64,000 bases of DNA from Periplaneta americana. Its lineage: Eukaryota; Arthropoda; Insecta; Blattodea; Blattidae. Shown piece after piece: positions 23,301 to 34,789 of this stretch. The first letter of the stretch is position 1. Each line of letters starts with the position of its first letter. The stretch covers positions 62,404,287 to 62,468,286 of the forward strand of contig NC_091121.1 in the NCBI RefSeq assembly GCF_040183065.1. Reading direction: 5' to 3'. A program made the translations under genes and the position numbers. Under the pieces are notes generated by a model. The model was not told the origin of the DNA. It did no database searches and worked only from the letters and a program-made list of their open reading frames with translations.

Positions 23301-26300
23301 CATACAAATCATAAATAAGGACCCAATGTGGAATAGAATAATTAAGTCTATTATTTGCCATTTATTCTTAGCAAACTGTACAAGTGTAAGTTGCTTGCAC
23401 TGTTCAAACAACACTAACTGTATTGCATGAGGGTCAAGTCAAAATCAGTTAACCCCACCCGCTCACTTTCCTGTCTGGCTGTAGGCATTGTCTTATGAGC
23501 TGAGGCAGTTCTCGCTGTAGCTCTGGTCAGAAGATAATTGGATGATTCTGTATATGCATCTATATAGGCCTATATATCTATGCTTTATTGATAGAAAATT
23601 CTGTGTCATGTTTGTATAGAAAAGAAAAGAACAGGAGCCAGAAGAGGAAGTAATGTCTGGTGGCACGTCTGCAAGGTGTTCTGATCTGTATGATGTTCAG
23701 AAGCTTGTGAGCAGCAAGGTAAGTGGATTCTGTGAGATACAACGTAATTGTTCTTTAAGACATTATGAAAAATTTGATTAATACACATGTCATTGGACCT
23801 GCAGTAAAAGTCATTGGTTCTTTTGGACTGGTTTAGGCTTAATTTAGAGCTACTTTAAAATTTTACATATAGAAGATTGTAAACCAGTGAGACTTTTCTG
23901 CCAGAGGCATTCACAAAGAATTGAGAATGGAATAATGACAGATTTGGACATAGAGTTTTGCTGTTTCATCTTTATCGTGAACAAATAGATTGTTTAAGAG
24001 AAATAAATGTGTTACATGGGGCCAGTGATTTTTACTTTCTTCACCATATAAGAAGCCACATTTATAATTGTGCCTAAAAATTCATTATTTTCGGTTGGGA
24101 TTGAATTCATGATACTTTATATGGCAACTGGACCACATAGAATTATTATTTTTCGAAATACATATTACATATAAATCATTTATTATTTGAGTTATTATCA
24201 AATACAGCCATGTTACATACTTCAGGTGCTGTCTTGTAAATGTAACTTTTCAAACTTTATCATCATTCTAATCTGACGCCTGTTGCATCAGCAGCTCTTC
24301 GTTTATACACAGTTCTTTAATAACCATCATTTTCCATATCCACAGTCTAATATTTTATCTCTGAAAGTTACACAATATGTTGTTTCTTTACCCAATTCTT
24401 GACTTAACATTTGGATACCTCAAATACCGTACCTTTTTATTACCTGTGTTTCCACCTTAGTTGTACTAACTTTCTTCTGTTAATTACTTCATAGTTATAA
24501 GAAGTGCAGTACTAGTACCTACAACTTCTGCTCATTCCTCATACAAATATTCACTATGTGAATAGCATTGTACAGCAGGTATATAATTTACATGGAAAAA
24601 ATGGAACTCTCTGCGTCATAATCCACAGTTAATTTCCGATTTACCACGAAAATCGTCTGTAGCTGCATTTAGATTGGCAACAGGCCATGACTGTTTGGCC
24701 AAACACCTGCATAGAATTGGAATATATCAGTCCCCTAACTGCCCATTGCGCAACTCAAACCAAGAAATGGATTTGGAACACCTCAAAATCTGTGCTTCAG
24801 TGGCTGACCATGATAATATCTTTGAAAAATATTAGAGTGCAAGAGGTCAAATGACTATTGTCAAATGCCTGGCATTAGAAAACAACAACATATAATTTAC
24901 ATTACTTTGATACAAGTACTAATAAACTGAGTAATATTTTTAAAATTAAATATAAAGCGAAAACAAGAGTACTTTTTTTTTTCAGGATTGCCTAGTTGAA
25001 ACTCATGTCATGACATATACTAATTTTGTATGGTTTGATTTTAAACTGCAATGTAGCTCCATACACGGAAGAATGAGAAAGTACTTGCTTGTTGGACAAG
25101 CTATCTAATGGATTTTTAAGGAAATTTTCCATGCAGTAGCCAATATTATTTCATTGTTTCTTCTGTCAGAATCTTTTTCTTCTTTTCCTGCTCTTATATT
25201 AAAACTTGAAATTCGTTGGTGTTTGGGTAAAGGGAGGTAAGCTAAGTCATAAAAATGAGTTTTGAGCTACATGAAAATTAAAGTTTGGACCCTTATGCAA
25301 ATTATTTTCTTTACACATGAAAGACATCAAATGCTATTTTCTTTTGGTTTTTTTTTTCCCCCCCCCCCACATCGACTTGTATAATTTAATTTGTGTATTC
25401 ACCTAGGGAACAAAACTTCATTTGCACAAAAAATGATCTAACTCTCTTTACCCAAACATCATCAAATTTACGTACTGATTCACGGATTATTCCATCACAG
25501 CTGGAAATTTTTCTGCAAATAATCTTTGAATATGACGTGCATACTTTTATGTACATAAGAATTAGGTATATAATATAATATAAGAATACATGAGGGTGTA
25601 AAGAAAACCTAAACTCAGTCTTATTAGTTATTACATTCCCTTTAAGAAGTAATGTACTCTGAATATACACATGTCTTGTTACAATAGTTAAATGACTCAG
25701 ACTGAAATGTAGTTTGACCTTCACATGCTAGAATCAGACCTCTTTAGACTGAGAGACCCAATATATATATTTCCAAGCAATAAATTTATACATCTTGATT
25801 ACGCAACTTTTAACACTATATCACTCCGGAAAACGTATTATTTGTCTTTCTTGTGTTAAATTTTGTATTACCTTGTTAACATGTTTCAGCCTGCTATTGG
25901 CCATCATCAGAACTAGTTATTGCTGGTCTTGGCGCTTTTTGTTTTGTTTCCTGTGGGGATGTGTTTGTGTAGTGTAATATGGAGTCAACACGGACATGGC
26001 AATTCTACACATCCAACCAAAAAGCCAGAAACTACTAGAACAATACGAAATATACAGACACACAAAAACACATCCAAATGAAATTCTCAACACACAACTC
26101 AATTTCAGAACACACACACTCTTTGACTCCACATTACACTACACAAACACACCCCCACAGGAAACAAAACAAAAGGCGCCAAGACCAGCAACAACCAGTT
26201 CTGATGATGGCCAATAGCAGGCTGAAACATGTTAACAGAGTAATATAAAATTTAACACAAGAAAGACAAATAATGCGTTTTCCGAAATAAATTTATCCTT

Positions 26301-29300
26301 TTTGTCACTTTTCACTCCAGGATTGGATGTTTTATGTTGGTGGGTGGGGACAGACGAATATTTTATTAATATTCATACACAAAAGTACAGTCACATGGTA
26401 CTGCTTTTTGTAAAATAAACAGTAAATTAATATTTAGTATTTCGTATTTGTAAGATTTATTCTACAGAATATTTAGTGAGCAATAGTGATATTTTATTTG
26501 TTTTAAAGAGAAATAAAAAATTGTCTTGCAGGAATCAAGTCGTGACTCTGCCTACAATGGTGGGATATCTTCAGGAGCTGAGAGTCGCGGGCCAACCCCA
26601 GAACAGTCCAGTCCAGTAGCCATTCTACCAGCAGAATCTATGTTGACGCGACTTCCTTCTCCTGACAAATTGCTGACAGGTGTATCCACTACAGAGAAGA
26701 TAATAGAAACAAGCAAAGCAGTTACTGTACAAACCACTGATAATGAAGCACCTGCCTTCAAGCGAGCACAGTTGCAGACGTAAGCATGTATGCAAATGTA
26801 GCATGTTGTGATGCAGAATATTACAAATGATTCTCAAAGTTACTTTATTTACAGATGCAGGAAGGAAGATACAGCTTATGTGAAATTTATTCATGACATT
26901 ACAAAGGATGTGCTGGCTAGAGGGATATACAGTGACAGAGGATTGCGACAGTTGTTCCGGAGGCATATTTCTGATAATGAAAGGTGGCTCAATTTGGTGA
27001 GTGAATTTTGATTTAACACTTACCTTCTTGGAACTTGGTAATGTATCGGTAACATAAAAAAAAGAGTTGAGAATCCTTTGTGTGATTTTTGGTACTTGGT
27101 AGTTCCAATTTTCTGTAAATTAAAATTGTGCTGTAGTAAAGCCCGACATTGTGCAATTGTTTAAAATCTGAAAAGTGATAAAATTTTGAATGGTGAAGAT
27201 TTCCACAACTACACTATCAGTCAACTATGGACGTTGATAGTAACATAAAATCAGTGCTGAAATTCTGCCCAGAGAAAAGTCATTGATAACTTTTAGTATT
27301 TGTTGTTAGTCACTTGAAGGTCTTCTTCCACTAACCATATACGAGGGGCGTTTTATATTGATTTACACTTTCAAAATGGCTGCAAAAGGGTATCTGTTGA
27401 ATACAGGGGGGAGAGCTATTAAACCTTTCCATTGAAGGCTTTAAGGAACCAACCTGGACAACAAATACCCAATGTCCCATCCCTACCTTCCCGTGGTGCA
27501 GCCGTTAGTAAGCATAATTGACAAGCTGAACTAAAGGGAGGGGCTACTCATCAATTAGCACTGGTCAGCTTGATGAGTTAATGACTGAATTTGGTATAAT
27601 TTTCCTCTATTCAATACCTAATTCCCTCTTTACCCTTTCCTATCCAGTCCTATGACTGAACTCTTACTTTCTTCGATCCTGACGGTATTAGAGCATTCGA
27701 GGCCTAGGGATTCATTCATTTTCCTTCCTACCCTTTCTACTTTTCTGTTCCTAATGCTGACCTGCTATGGCACTAAAATCGTCCTCCAGTGGCTTAAGGA
27801 GGGAAAGCTGGTGATCAACAAGATCTCCCAACTAGGTCCAGTGGACCCGTCGACCAACAGGAAGTGTGGTCCTCCAGACATTCTGGGGGTTGTGTGTGGA
27901 TGAAGTAGTCACCAAAACGTTAAATTATGGTGTTCACTTAAATCGGCTACAAATTGCCATTTTCACTCCAATATGAAATGAGTACCATTAAGGTGAAATT
28001 ATCTGGAAGTAAAATACTCCCCCAATCGGATCTCCGGGTGGGGACTACTGTAATGGTACAGAATCTCAAAATCTGTGCTTCAGTGGCTAACCATGATAAT
28101 ATCTTTGAAAAATATTGGAGTGCAAGAGGTCAAATGACTTTGTCAAACGCCTGGCATTAGAAAACAACAACACTTTCAAAATTTCTACCATCTGCTATTT
28201 GGCTTGTCATTGCAGTTGCAAGCATGTAGTACATTGATCTGCCCGCAGATGGCAGCACAATACAGAGGAGTGTAATTCCTGCAAACTACAGCGCATTTCC
28301 CCAACTGCTGTCATTACATGAATGGACAGCATGGAGAGTGATCATCAAGGACAGCGCTGGACGCTGTGGTTTCTGTGGAAAGAAGGTGTAAACACTGCAG
28401 ATATTCACAGTCAATTGGTGAGCATGCACTGTCACGAAAAATTGTGTACAACTGGGTGGATGGCTGGAAAAGTGGCCGCACATCAACAGAGAAGGGAACC
28501 AGTTCTGGAAGAAAAGTGACTGTGACAACGCCAGTCAACATCTAGAGTGAAGCAGCATATTCTGGAGAACAGGTGCATCACATTCTCAGAACTGGAGGCG
28601 GCCACAGGACTTGCCAGAATCACTCTGCACCGCATAGTGCTTGAACACCTTAAGATGGGGAAGTTGTTTGCCAGGTGGGTCCCCAAGTCCCTGACTGCAG
28701 CACACAGACAACAGCACAGAGACATGAGCAGCGATCTCCTTCACTGTATTATTTATATAAATTTTGCTTCGTACAGGTTCTTTGCTACAGAACGCCATTA
28801 TTATTATTATTTTTTTTTTTTTTTCCGTGGATATTTCCATGTGATATTTATCAGCTATTAATTTTAAACTATATACCGATCGTTGTAAATCATCTTCTGA
28901 AGTGGCTAGCAAAACCAAATCATCTGCAAAAGTCAGTACATCCAGACACATATTTCGATTTATAGTTATATGACCATGTCTTGAGTTTCTAAATTCCTGT
29001 ACTATTGCATTCATATAAATGTTGAATAAGAGGGGTGAGAGAGGACATCCTTGTTTGACACTGGTAAAAGTTTCCAACCAATCAGATATTTTCTTGTCAA
29101 TTTTGGCGGAAATGTAACTTTCTTTGTATAGGTTAAAAATATTTTCAATTATTTGTTGTGTAATATTATCACATACTAGTATTTCCATAAGTTTGTTGCG
29201 GTTTACATGATCAAAAGCTTTCTTGCAATATGTGTTTCTATATTAAATTCCCGATGTTTCTCTATCAAAGGTTCCATTGTGAAGTATCCATCACAGCATG

Positions 29301-30474
29301 ATCTTCTTTTCTCAAATCCATTCTGCTCTTCTCATAGTATCTAATTTGTTTTTGATTATGTTGGAGAAAATTTTACAATCGGTATTTACTAAACTATTTC
29401 CTCTGTAATTATTGCAGTCATTTCTGTTTCCTTTCTTATAGATTAGTATCACTATAGAATTCAGCCAACTTCTAGGAGGTTCTGCTCCATTCCAAATCAA
29501 ATTTAGAAAATCTAAAAAAGTCTAAATAAAAGGTTGATTTGCATGTTTGAAGAGTTCGATGCTTATATAGTCATTGCCTGGTGCTTTATTGCTCTTCATA
29601 TTTTTAAATACTGTTAAAATTTCCTCAAATGAAATGGGTTCTGTGTCAGAATTTTTTTGAGTATTGTAGCATAGGAGGAGAAGTATCCTGGCACCTTAAA
29701 TCTGTATAATATGTTGTTGTCTAGTGCCTTGCATTTGGCAATGAAGCCATTAGCAGAAATGTGTATAATATCATAACCATAAATTTTGAGGAATTGATAA
29801 CAATAAATATAAAAACAGAATTGCGATTTTTAATTGGAGAGGGCTTAAAGTTTTATTTTTGTATGTATTGATGTTACTGTGTGCGTTTTGAGAAGATTTA
29901 GATTTGTTCGTATTTCTTTTCTTTTTTTTTTTTTACGTTCATTTAGTTTACATAATGTATGCCACAGAATAACTAGTACTAAGCACCAGATCTCTAACAT
30001 TTGGTGTTTTACTGATATGATGATGTTGCTGAAAATGTTTCCACGTTTTCTGGGAATGAGCATAGGATCAAGAACTTAAACCACAGGCATTCCAATGTAA
30101 AACTCTCTATGTAGCATAATGTACACTTCTAAATTTTCAGTTCAGTTGTGCATTTCCAGTGCATTGTGATGATAGTGTATAAGGCTTTGACACAGGAATT
30201 ACAAATAAGGAAAAATCATTATTTATTTCAGGATCGGATGCATGATGAGATAGCCAGACTATGTGAACAACTTGGTATCCCACAGTCTGATGATAGAGAC
30301 TCATGCAGGAACAAACACAGAGGTGAGCTAGAGCCCTGGTCTGTTTTAGAGACTGTTCATGCCAGTGAATGTGGAACATGTACTGAGACCAATTATGAAC
30401 TTGGTTTTAATGGACAGTTTAGTGTGAATGAACCTGTGACCTGTACATACAGACGAGAGCATTGGAACATGTGA
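17373..30474 (+). CDS. SPATA7: Spermatogenesis-associated protein 7 (SPATA7) homologue, first exon not found
   Basis: In vertebrates SPATA7 is a ciliary/connecting-cilium protein also expressed in testis. Seven plus-strand exons join in phase: 17373-17616, 20838-21009, 22771-22938, 23620-23718, 26532-26779, 26855-26996 and 30232-30474, about 437 residues. Three conserved blocks identify it. They are ENHLLYHHMSNHYRRIYNAK with AVDTSPP; PASDILERHADHF followed by FKPRILKTEAQSKL and a YHAP motif; and YVKFIHDITKDVLARGIYSD with LRQLFRRHI. Donors and acceptors are canonical (AAG|GTAAGT, TTGCAG|GAA). The first exon found begins with two bases of a split codon, so an upstream exon with the start codon is missing. 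I accept TGA 30472-30474 as the stop, followed by AATAAA at 30619. Coding-like sequence beyond the stop is listed separately. Confidence 0.9.
17820..17870. repeat. Short CCCA / CTCA simple repeats
   Basis: Tandem CACC and ACTC units (CACCCACCCACCCACC, TCACTCACTCACTC) within a SPATA7 intron. Confidence 0.75.
18211..18461. mobile_element. Foldback of two head-to-head tRNA-derived units
   Basis: Left arm 18211-18310 and right arm 18363-18461 are near-perfect inverted copies separated by about 52 bp. Each arm contains a tRNA-like A box (TAGCTCAGTGGTCAGAG), a B box (GGTTCGATCC) and an anticodon-like 5-bp stem with a 7-nt loop. Each is followed by CGGAGCGAATTTTTCTCCTC. Position 33 of the loop is C, the acceptor stem does not close and the T stem is imperfect, so these are SINE heads rather than tRNA genes. 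Confidence 0.8.
18557..18585. repeat. (TA)n microsatellite
   Basis: About 13 TA units following an A run, in a SPATA7 intron. Confidence 0.9.
18915..18958. repeat. GA/GAGT/GT simple repeat
   Basis: AGAGAGAGAGAG grades into GTGAGTGAGTGAG and then GTGTGTG plus a T run. Confidence 0.85.
19020..19622. mobile_element. About 600-bp DNA transposon derivative with terminal inverted repeats
   Basis: The left end TACTGCATGTTCAGTTCAAA pairs with the right end, whose inverse reads TACTGGGTGTTCATTTCAAA. Both continue into AGTGTRTCA. The interior has no intact transposase. The superfamily is not determined. Confidence 0.65.
19660..20036 (+). repeat. Dispersed repeat copies B and C (GAACTGGCCAC family), head to tail
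   Basis: Two direct, diverged copies (about 19660-19850 and 19905-20036) each contain CTGAAGTCTGAYTAGTGTA, GCAATGGMGGG and GAACTGGCCAC followed by CCATTATCTCCTGGC. They match the minus-strand copy at 6892-7047. Confidence 0.7.
20040..20790. other. SPATA7 intron, nothing recognised
   Basis: AT-rich sequence with a short GTGTGTGTGCATG stretch near 20250. No exon or element is supported. Confidence 0.4.
21010..22770. other. SPATA7 intron, no element recognised
   Basis: Contains CTTT/CCTT-rich sequence (21880-21960) and a GAT-rich patch near 22415-22445. The short open frames lack domains. Confidence 0.4.
24588..24895 (+). mobile_element. 3' end of an RNase H-bearing LINE (I/Jockey-like)
   Basis: An interrupted plus frame reads RKSSVAAFRLATGHDCLAKH, a Cys/His segment (SPNCPLRN...MDLEHLKICAS) and HDNIFEKY, then ends in a CAACAACA-type tail. 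The same 3' end recurs at 28050-28169 (plus) and at 48121-48295 (minus). TGHDxL is the usual C-terminal motif after RNase H in these elements. Confidence 0.75.
24900..25800. other. SPATA7 intron 4, nothing recognised
   Basis: Holds a T/C homopolymer (T run then C run, about 25346-25370). The open frames 25386-25724 and 25393-25578 have no domain support. Confidence 0.45.
25826..26290 (+). mobile_element. Truncated Penelope-like element with inverted 5' arm
   Basis: The plus frame encodes the Penelope C-terminal block ILHIQPKSQKLLEQYEIYRH followed by NTQLNFRTHTLFDS. The 3' end (26131-26283) is repeated in inverse orientation at 25826-25978, so the element folds back on itself. An inverted partial 5' copy is known in this group. 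The 3' arm contains CTGATGA, a short pairing segment and GAAAC, matching the hammerhead ribozyme core reported in Penelope terminal repeats. Helix I was not confirmed. Confidence 0.8.
27342..28750 (+). mobile_element. Degenerate mariner element, interrupted and truncated
   Basis: After a TA, the 5' end reads CGAGGGGCGTTTTATA, as in mariner termini. The transposase remnant starts around ATG 28322 (GVNTADIHSQL). After frameshifts it continues as HILENRCITFSELEAATGLA, IVLEHLKMGKLFARWVPK and HRDMSSDLL, the mariner helix-turn-helix and linker region. The catalytic part is missing: the copy ends where an unrelated RT fragment starts. A LINE insertion at 27378-28169 splits the 5' untranslated part. 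Confidence 0.78.
27378..28169 (+). mobile_element. LINE-tailed insertion inside the mariner element
   Basis: Flanked by a perfect 13-bp duplication ACACTTTCAAAAT (27365-27377 and 28170-28182). Its 3' 120 bp match the I/Jockey-like tail at 24588-24895 (ICASVANHDNIFEKYWSARG), followed by AACAACA. The 5' part is non-coding and may be a SINE using the LINE tail, or a rearranged copy. Confidence 0.8.
28790..29690 (-). mobile_element. Reverse transcriptase fragment of a non-LTR retrotransposon
   Basis: Minus-strand frames carry RT blocks in order: IVILIYKKGNRNDCNNYRG, KAFDHVNRNKLMEIL, VKQGCPLSPLLFNIYMNAIV, then FADDLVLLATSEDDL and IMAFCSKEPVRSKI. Stops and a frameshift near 29310 break the frame, and both element ends are missing. 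It abuts the truncated mariner transposase. The clade is not assigned. Confidence 0.82.
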
Positions 30475-30497
30475 AAATATTTCATTCTCTGCAGTCG

Positions 30498-31130
30498 AGT
30501 AACTTTGAGAGAGGTAGGAATTGCGTCTATATGCCATATTTTGTATCAAATAGTTCAGATGAATCTTGTATATGTACTGAAAAAGATAAGTTAAGGATAT
30601 AATACAGAAAAATCATCCAATAAAAACTTTACAAAAATATCTTCGACTATGCTTGCAATTTTAGTGTTATATGCTCAAATAATTCAAAGAAATCTAAGAA
30701 TAACAGTGAGTTTGTTAAAGACACAAAGAGTGTTGCCTGTGAAACATCTCAAATAGCCATGACTGACAGTTTGTTCGAAATGTGCAAGGCACTTAATACA
30801 GAACTTTCTGTTCATGTGGAACCACAGACATTTGAAATTTCCTGTCAGACATCCAATATATTCGTAGCTAATAAGAGTGTTGGATCAAATACAATAATCA
30901 TACCAGATGATGTCTTGTCTGAGCATGTGGAACATGAACATGAACGAAAACAGGTTATAGAAGTTTCATACACAAAAACACTTATTAAAAAGGTGGCTGT
31001 ATAGATATTAGAAAATTTAGATAGATATAAAGTTCTGGACACTTTAGGTAAGAAGGATCTCATTGTTGACACTGCTGCTAAACTGGTGACAAACGTTCTG
31101 GAAACTGCAATTATAGCTGTAATGAATTAA
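30498..31130 (+). other. Coding-like sequence after the SPATA7 stop (3' extension or relic)
   Basis: After the SPATA7 stop, frames look protein-like. A frame with LFEMCKALNTELSVHVEPQ runs from about 30663 to a TAG at 31002-31004. The same frame stays open past that TAG for about 41 further codons, including KKDLIVDTAAKLVTNVLETA. The frame differs from the SPATA7 exon. It could be 3' UTR derived from former coding sequence, a downstream alternative exon, or chance. The AATAAA at 30619 argues that the main transcript ends before most of it. Confidence 0.35.
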
Positions 31131-33024
31131 GAGGTCCCAATTTTGGTTACCAATCTTGACTTCAACTGCACTCTGGCACTGAATGTCGATGGTGTATGTA
31201 GTGACAGCAATAGAAGAATTTGAGTGTTATATATTGTAGTAATATGTGCATGGCATATAATGATCTCAAACTCTCTTTACCAGATGGAGGCAAGAGTGAA
31301 GATGTATTTGTGACTTGATTCACCCTGTACTGCAACTCATGACACTGCAATCACTATCTCAGCTGCAGGAAACGAATGATAGTACAAGCACTGGTAAGTA
31401 TTAAACGAGAATAGTGCCTTATGGAGGAACCTGGTTCAATCTTCATGCGATATTGTATTTTTGTACATTAATTATTGATGTTCTGTATGTTCGTCACGAT
31501 TAAATGAATCGAAATAGACAAATGTGTTCATTTCTTATTGTTGTAGTAACTAGTATTTACTTTCTATCTACAGTTAATCTCTCTTAACCGAGTCATATGA
31601 CTTTTTGAAACCTATGAATAATTAATGTACTGTACCCTTATACTCCCATTTGTTTCTCCAATATCTGTCGAATACAAAAAATCTGATCAATAGTCGATCT
31701 ATTGCGTCTAAAACCGCACTGATGATCTCCAATAATTTCATCTACATATGGAGTTAATCTTCTCAACAGAATATTGGACAAAATCTCGTACGATTTCAAC
31801 AAAAGTGATATTCCTCGAAAGTTATACAGTTTGTCTTTTTCCCCCCTTGTAAACATAGGTACAATTATGGACTCCTTCCATTGTTCTGGTACAATTTCCT
31901 TTTTCCAAATAGCAAGTACAAGCTTATAAATTTCGCTAGATAATGAACTTCCATCCTCTTGTATTAATTCTGCTGGAATTTGATCGATACCTGGAGACTT
32001 GTAATTTTTCAGATTTTCTATCGCAATTTCGACTTCAGAAAGTGTGGGTTGGGTATAAATGACTCAGTAGTTTGTATTTGAATTTCGTCCCGATCATTTG
32101 TATTTGATCTATGTACATTTAGTAGTTGCCCAAAATAGTTTTCCATCTGTTCAGGATTGAATGAGTGTCTGCAAGCAAGTCTCCATTCTTATCGATCACA
32201 TGTACCCTTGCCTGATAACAATTCTTAAATTCCTTTATGCCCTTATATAAATCTCTAATGTTTTTATTCTATTTGTTTCTGCCTCATTCAGTTTTTCCTT
32301 CAAGTAATTTCTCTTTTTATTCCAAAGTGTACGACTTGCTTCCTGTCTTTCATTTAAATAATTATCTTTATTCATCTCAACTGGATCTTGTAAGAATCTC
32401 AATTTTGCCTATTTCCTTCTTTCTACTACCATGCAACAATCTTCTTCAAATCATGATTTCTTTTTCTTAGTTTTATAATAACCTATGCTCTGCTCAGCTG
32501 CAATTTTGATATTATCTCTGGTATTTTCCCAAACACTATTAACATGTAACTCCTCCTCAACTTTGTCAGAACTTTCTAAAGCGGCAAACCTGTTTGAAAT
32601 TTCGACCTGATAATGTTGCTTAGTTACCTAATCTTTTAATTTCGGAATATTGAATCTCCTAATATTAACTTGTTGCTCTACTCACTTGGCTACTGAGAGT
32701 TTTTCTCTTAATTTTTCATATACCGAATAATGGTCAGAATTAGTCTACCCCCCCCCCCCCCTGAAAGTTCGAATTTCTACTGTACTAGCATGTCTCTTTT
32801 TAACTATCAAGATGTGATCTATTTGGTTGTGTGTTAATCCATCCGGAGAAGTCCAAGTATATTTATGTATATCCTTATGGGGGAATGTTATACTTTTGAC
32901 AATTAAATTTTTTGATGTTGCAGAGTTGACCAACCTAACTCCATTATCATTACTAGTTACGTGTAGGCTCTCTTTTCCAATAGTCTGTTTAAAAATATCC
33001 TCCTGTTCTACTTTAGCATTGATA

Positions 33025-34370
33025 CAGTAGTGTGCAAATTAATCCGAACACGACATATTTTTACATTTTCTGTCATTGTTGGCCTCACAGCTGCTCATAC
33101 CGCTTTAATTGACATCTGTAGTACGTGTAATTCCATTGTTGAAGGTCTGTCGTTACTATTTTTTTTTTTATATGTGACATTTTGCCTGTCGTTTTGTACT
33201 TATAAGCATTTCAGTTGTGTTGAAGACTTAATACTGCAATCCTGTGTAGTCTGTCGTCTTCACAAATGGATACAACTCCACGAAAACGGTCTAAAATTAT
33301 AACATTAGCAGAGCATTCTTCTATGACACAGAGGCAAATTGCTGCAGAATGTCACATTGGTTTGGCTACTGTTAATTCCATCATAAAACGATACAGGGAG
33401 ACTGGATCCATCACACCCCAGAAAAAAGGAAACTGTGGCCGGAAAAGGAAGACTTCACCTTCAGATGATTGTTTAATTGTCAGGAAAAGTAAATTAAATC
33501 CTAGACTAACTGCTGACAACTTAACCCGCGAGTTAATGGCTACCACTGGGGCGAATATTCACGTCACAACAGTGCGGCGTAGGCTTTTGGAAGCTGGACG
33601 AAGGGCTCGTAAGCCTATTAAGAAGCAACTGCTAACTGCTGTTATGTGCAAAAAACGCTTAATGTGGGCAAAATTACAGCAACACTGGACAGTGAATGAC
33701 TGGAAGAATGTACTTTTTTCCGATGAGTCTCATTTCAAGGTCCACGGCCACCGTGTTTGTTACGTACGGAAAGGATCCGAAAAAGTAACAGCAGCTCATC
33801 TCCAACAAGCACCCAAATACCCCCCTAAAGTAATGTTTTGGGGTTGTTTTACACATGAAGGGCCTGGAGCATTAATACCTATCAAGGGAATGATGAATTC
33901 TGACAAATATATTCACTTATTGGAAACCAGAATCGTACCCCAGCTGCAAAAATCATTTCCGGATGGCAGAGGTGTGTTCCAACAAGACCTGGCACCATGC
34001 CATACGTCTCGAAAAACTACAGAATTCTTCAACAAGAAGAATATTCAGGTACTCCCCTGGCCAGGTAACTCACCCGACATCAATCCCATTGAGAACTTGT
34101 GGTCAATTTGCAAAAGAAGAATGCAAAAAAATGGATTGTTCTACAAAGGAGAAGATGATTTCTGCCCTCATTGGTGTATGGTTTTGCGATGAAGAAATGA
34201 ATAATATTTGTGGGAAATTAGTGGAATCCATGCCAAATTGTCTCAGAGCTGTTATTAGGAACAAGGGAGGCCACATAGATTACTGAGGTATGTCTCAGAT
34301 CCTTTTTTTATCCCATTTGAGTGTTTTTGCATAAGTAATTATGTTGTTCGGATTAATTTGCATGCTACTG
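33025..34370 (+). mobile_element. Nearly intact Tc1-family transposon
   Basis: A 1346-bp element flanked by TA at both ends (33023-33024 and 34371-34372). Its terminal inverted repeats are about 27 bp long, with the core TGCAAATTAATCCGAACA in both. It contains one transposase gene. Insertion into the LINE's endonuclease region shows it arrived later. Confidence 0.93.
33266..34286 (+). pseudogene. Tc1-family transposase, one frameshift
   Basis: The N-terminus has a paired-type helix-turn-helix (MTQRQIAAECHIGLATVNSI) and a second DNA-binding region (ANIHVTTVRRRLLEAGRR). The catalytic triad is visible as LFSDESHF, FQQDLAPCHT and SPDINPIENLW; the second Asp and the Glu are 34 residues apart (DD34E). 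The first frame stops at 34190-34192, but from the seven-A run at 34125-34131 the expected C-terminus (ALIGVWFCDEEMNN to a TGA at 34284-34286) continues in the +1 frame. One extra A, in DNA or in the assembly, explains the break. Confidence 0.92.
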
Positions 34371-34789
34371 TATCTCCCAATAAAATTTTCATGTGATATC
34401 TATGTTCCAATTCCTGATAGAAGCTATCCTTTATATGGTCGTCTTTCTCTTCTGTAGTGGCGTGAGCATTTATAACTACGATTTTTCACCATCTACCTTT
34501 ACTAAATACGATAACCTTGTCACTGATAAATTCGACCTTTTTTTACTGCTAATTTTATTTATTTTTTATTTTTTTGGATAAAGAATCCTGTTCCTAATTG
34601 TTGATTGTTGTTTCTTTCCCCATAATACAAGTAATCTCCTGTTTGTGATATGCCATTCCCATCTAACCTAACCTCCTGAACTTCCACAAAGTCTATTCTA
34701 TATCTAGCTAGTTCTATTGCTACTAACGTTACCCTTCCTGTTCTATATAGACTTGTTACATTCCAAGTACCAAATCTCATAACCTTATT

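Larger units (their letters stand above)
31620..34780 (-). mobile_element. Endonuclease/RT LINE (BovB/RTE-like), split by a Tc1 insertion
   Basis: Reading minus from 34780: MRFGTWNVTSLYRTGR, VEVQEVRLDGNGIS and GTGFFIQK form the N-terminus of an APE-type endonuclease. The Tc1 element at 33025-34370 then interrupts it. It resumes with SPDGLTHNQIDHILI (the endonuclease DH motif), followed by RT blocks PGIDQIPAELIQEDG, NFRGISLLLKSYEILSNIL and HQCGFRRNRSTIDQIF, and stops after about RT block 2. Multiple stops make it inactive. Upstream of the endonuclease start nothing is recognised. Confidence 0.82.

Noticed and set aside
26552-26966. Minus-strand frames opposite SPATA7 exons 5 and 6
   Set aside because: No domain; they mirror confirmed exons with in-phase splice sites.
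30322-30498. Alternative intron in the SPATA7 last exon (GAG|GTGAGC to CTCTGCAG)
   Set aside because: Splice signals look good, but joining gives a stop two codons later, so it does not rescue the downstream frame.
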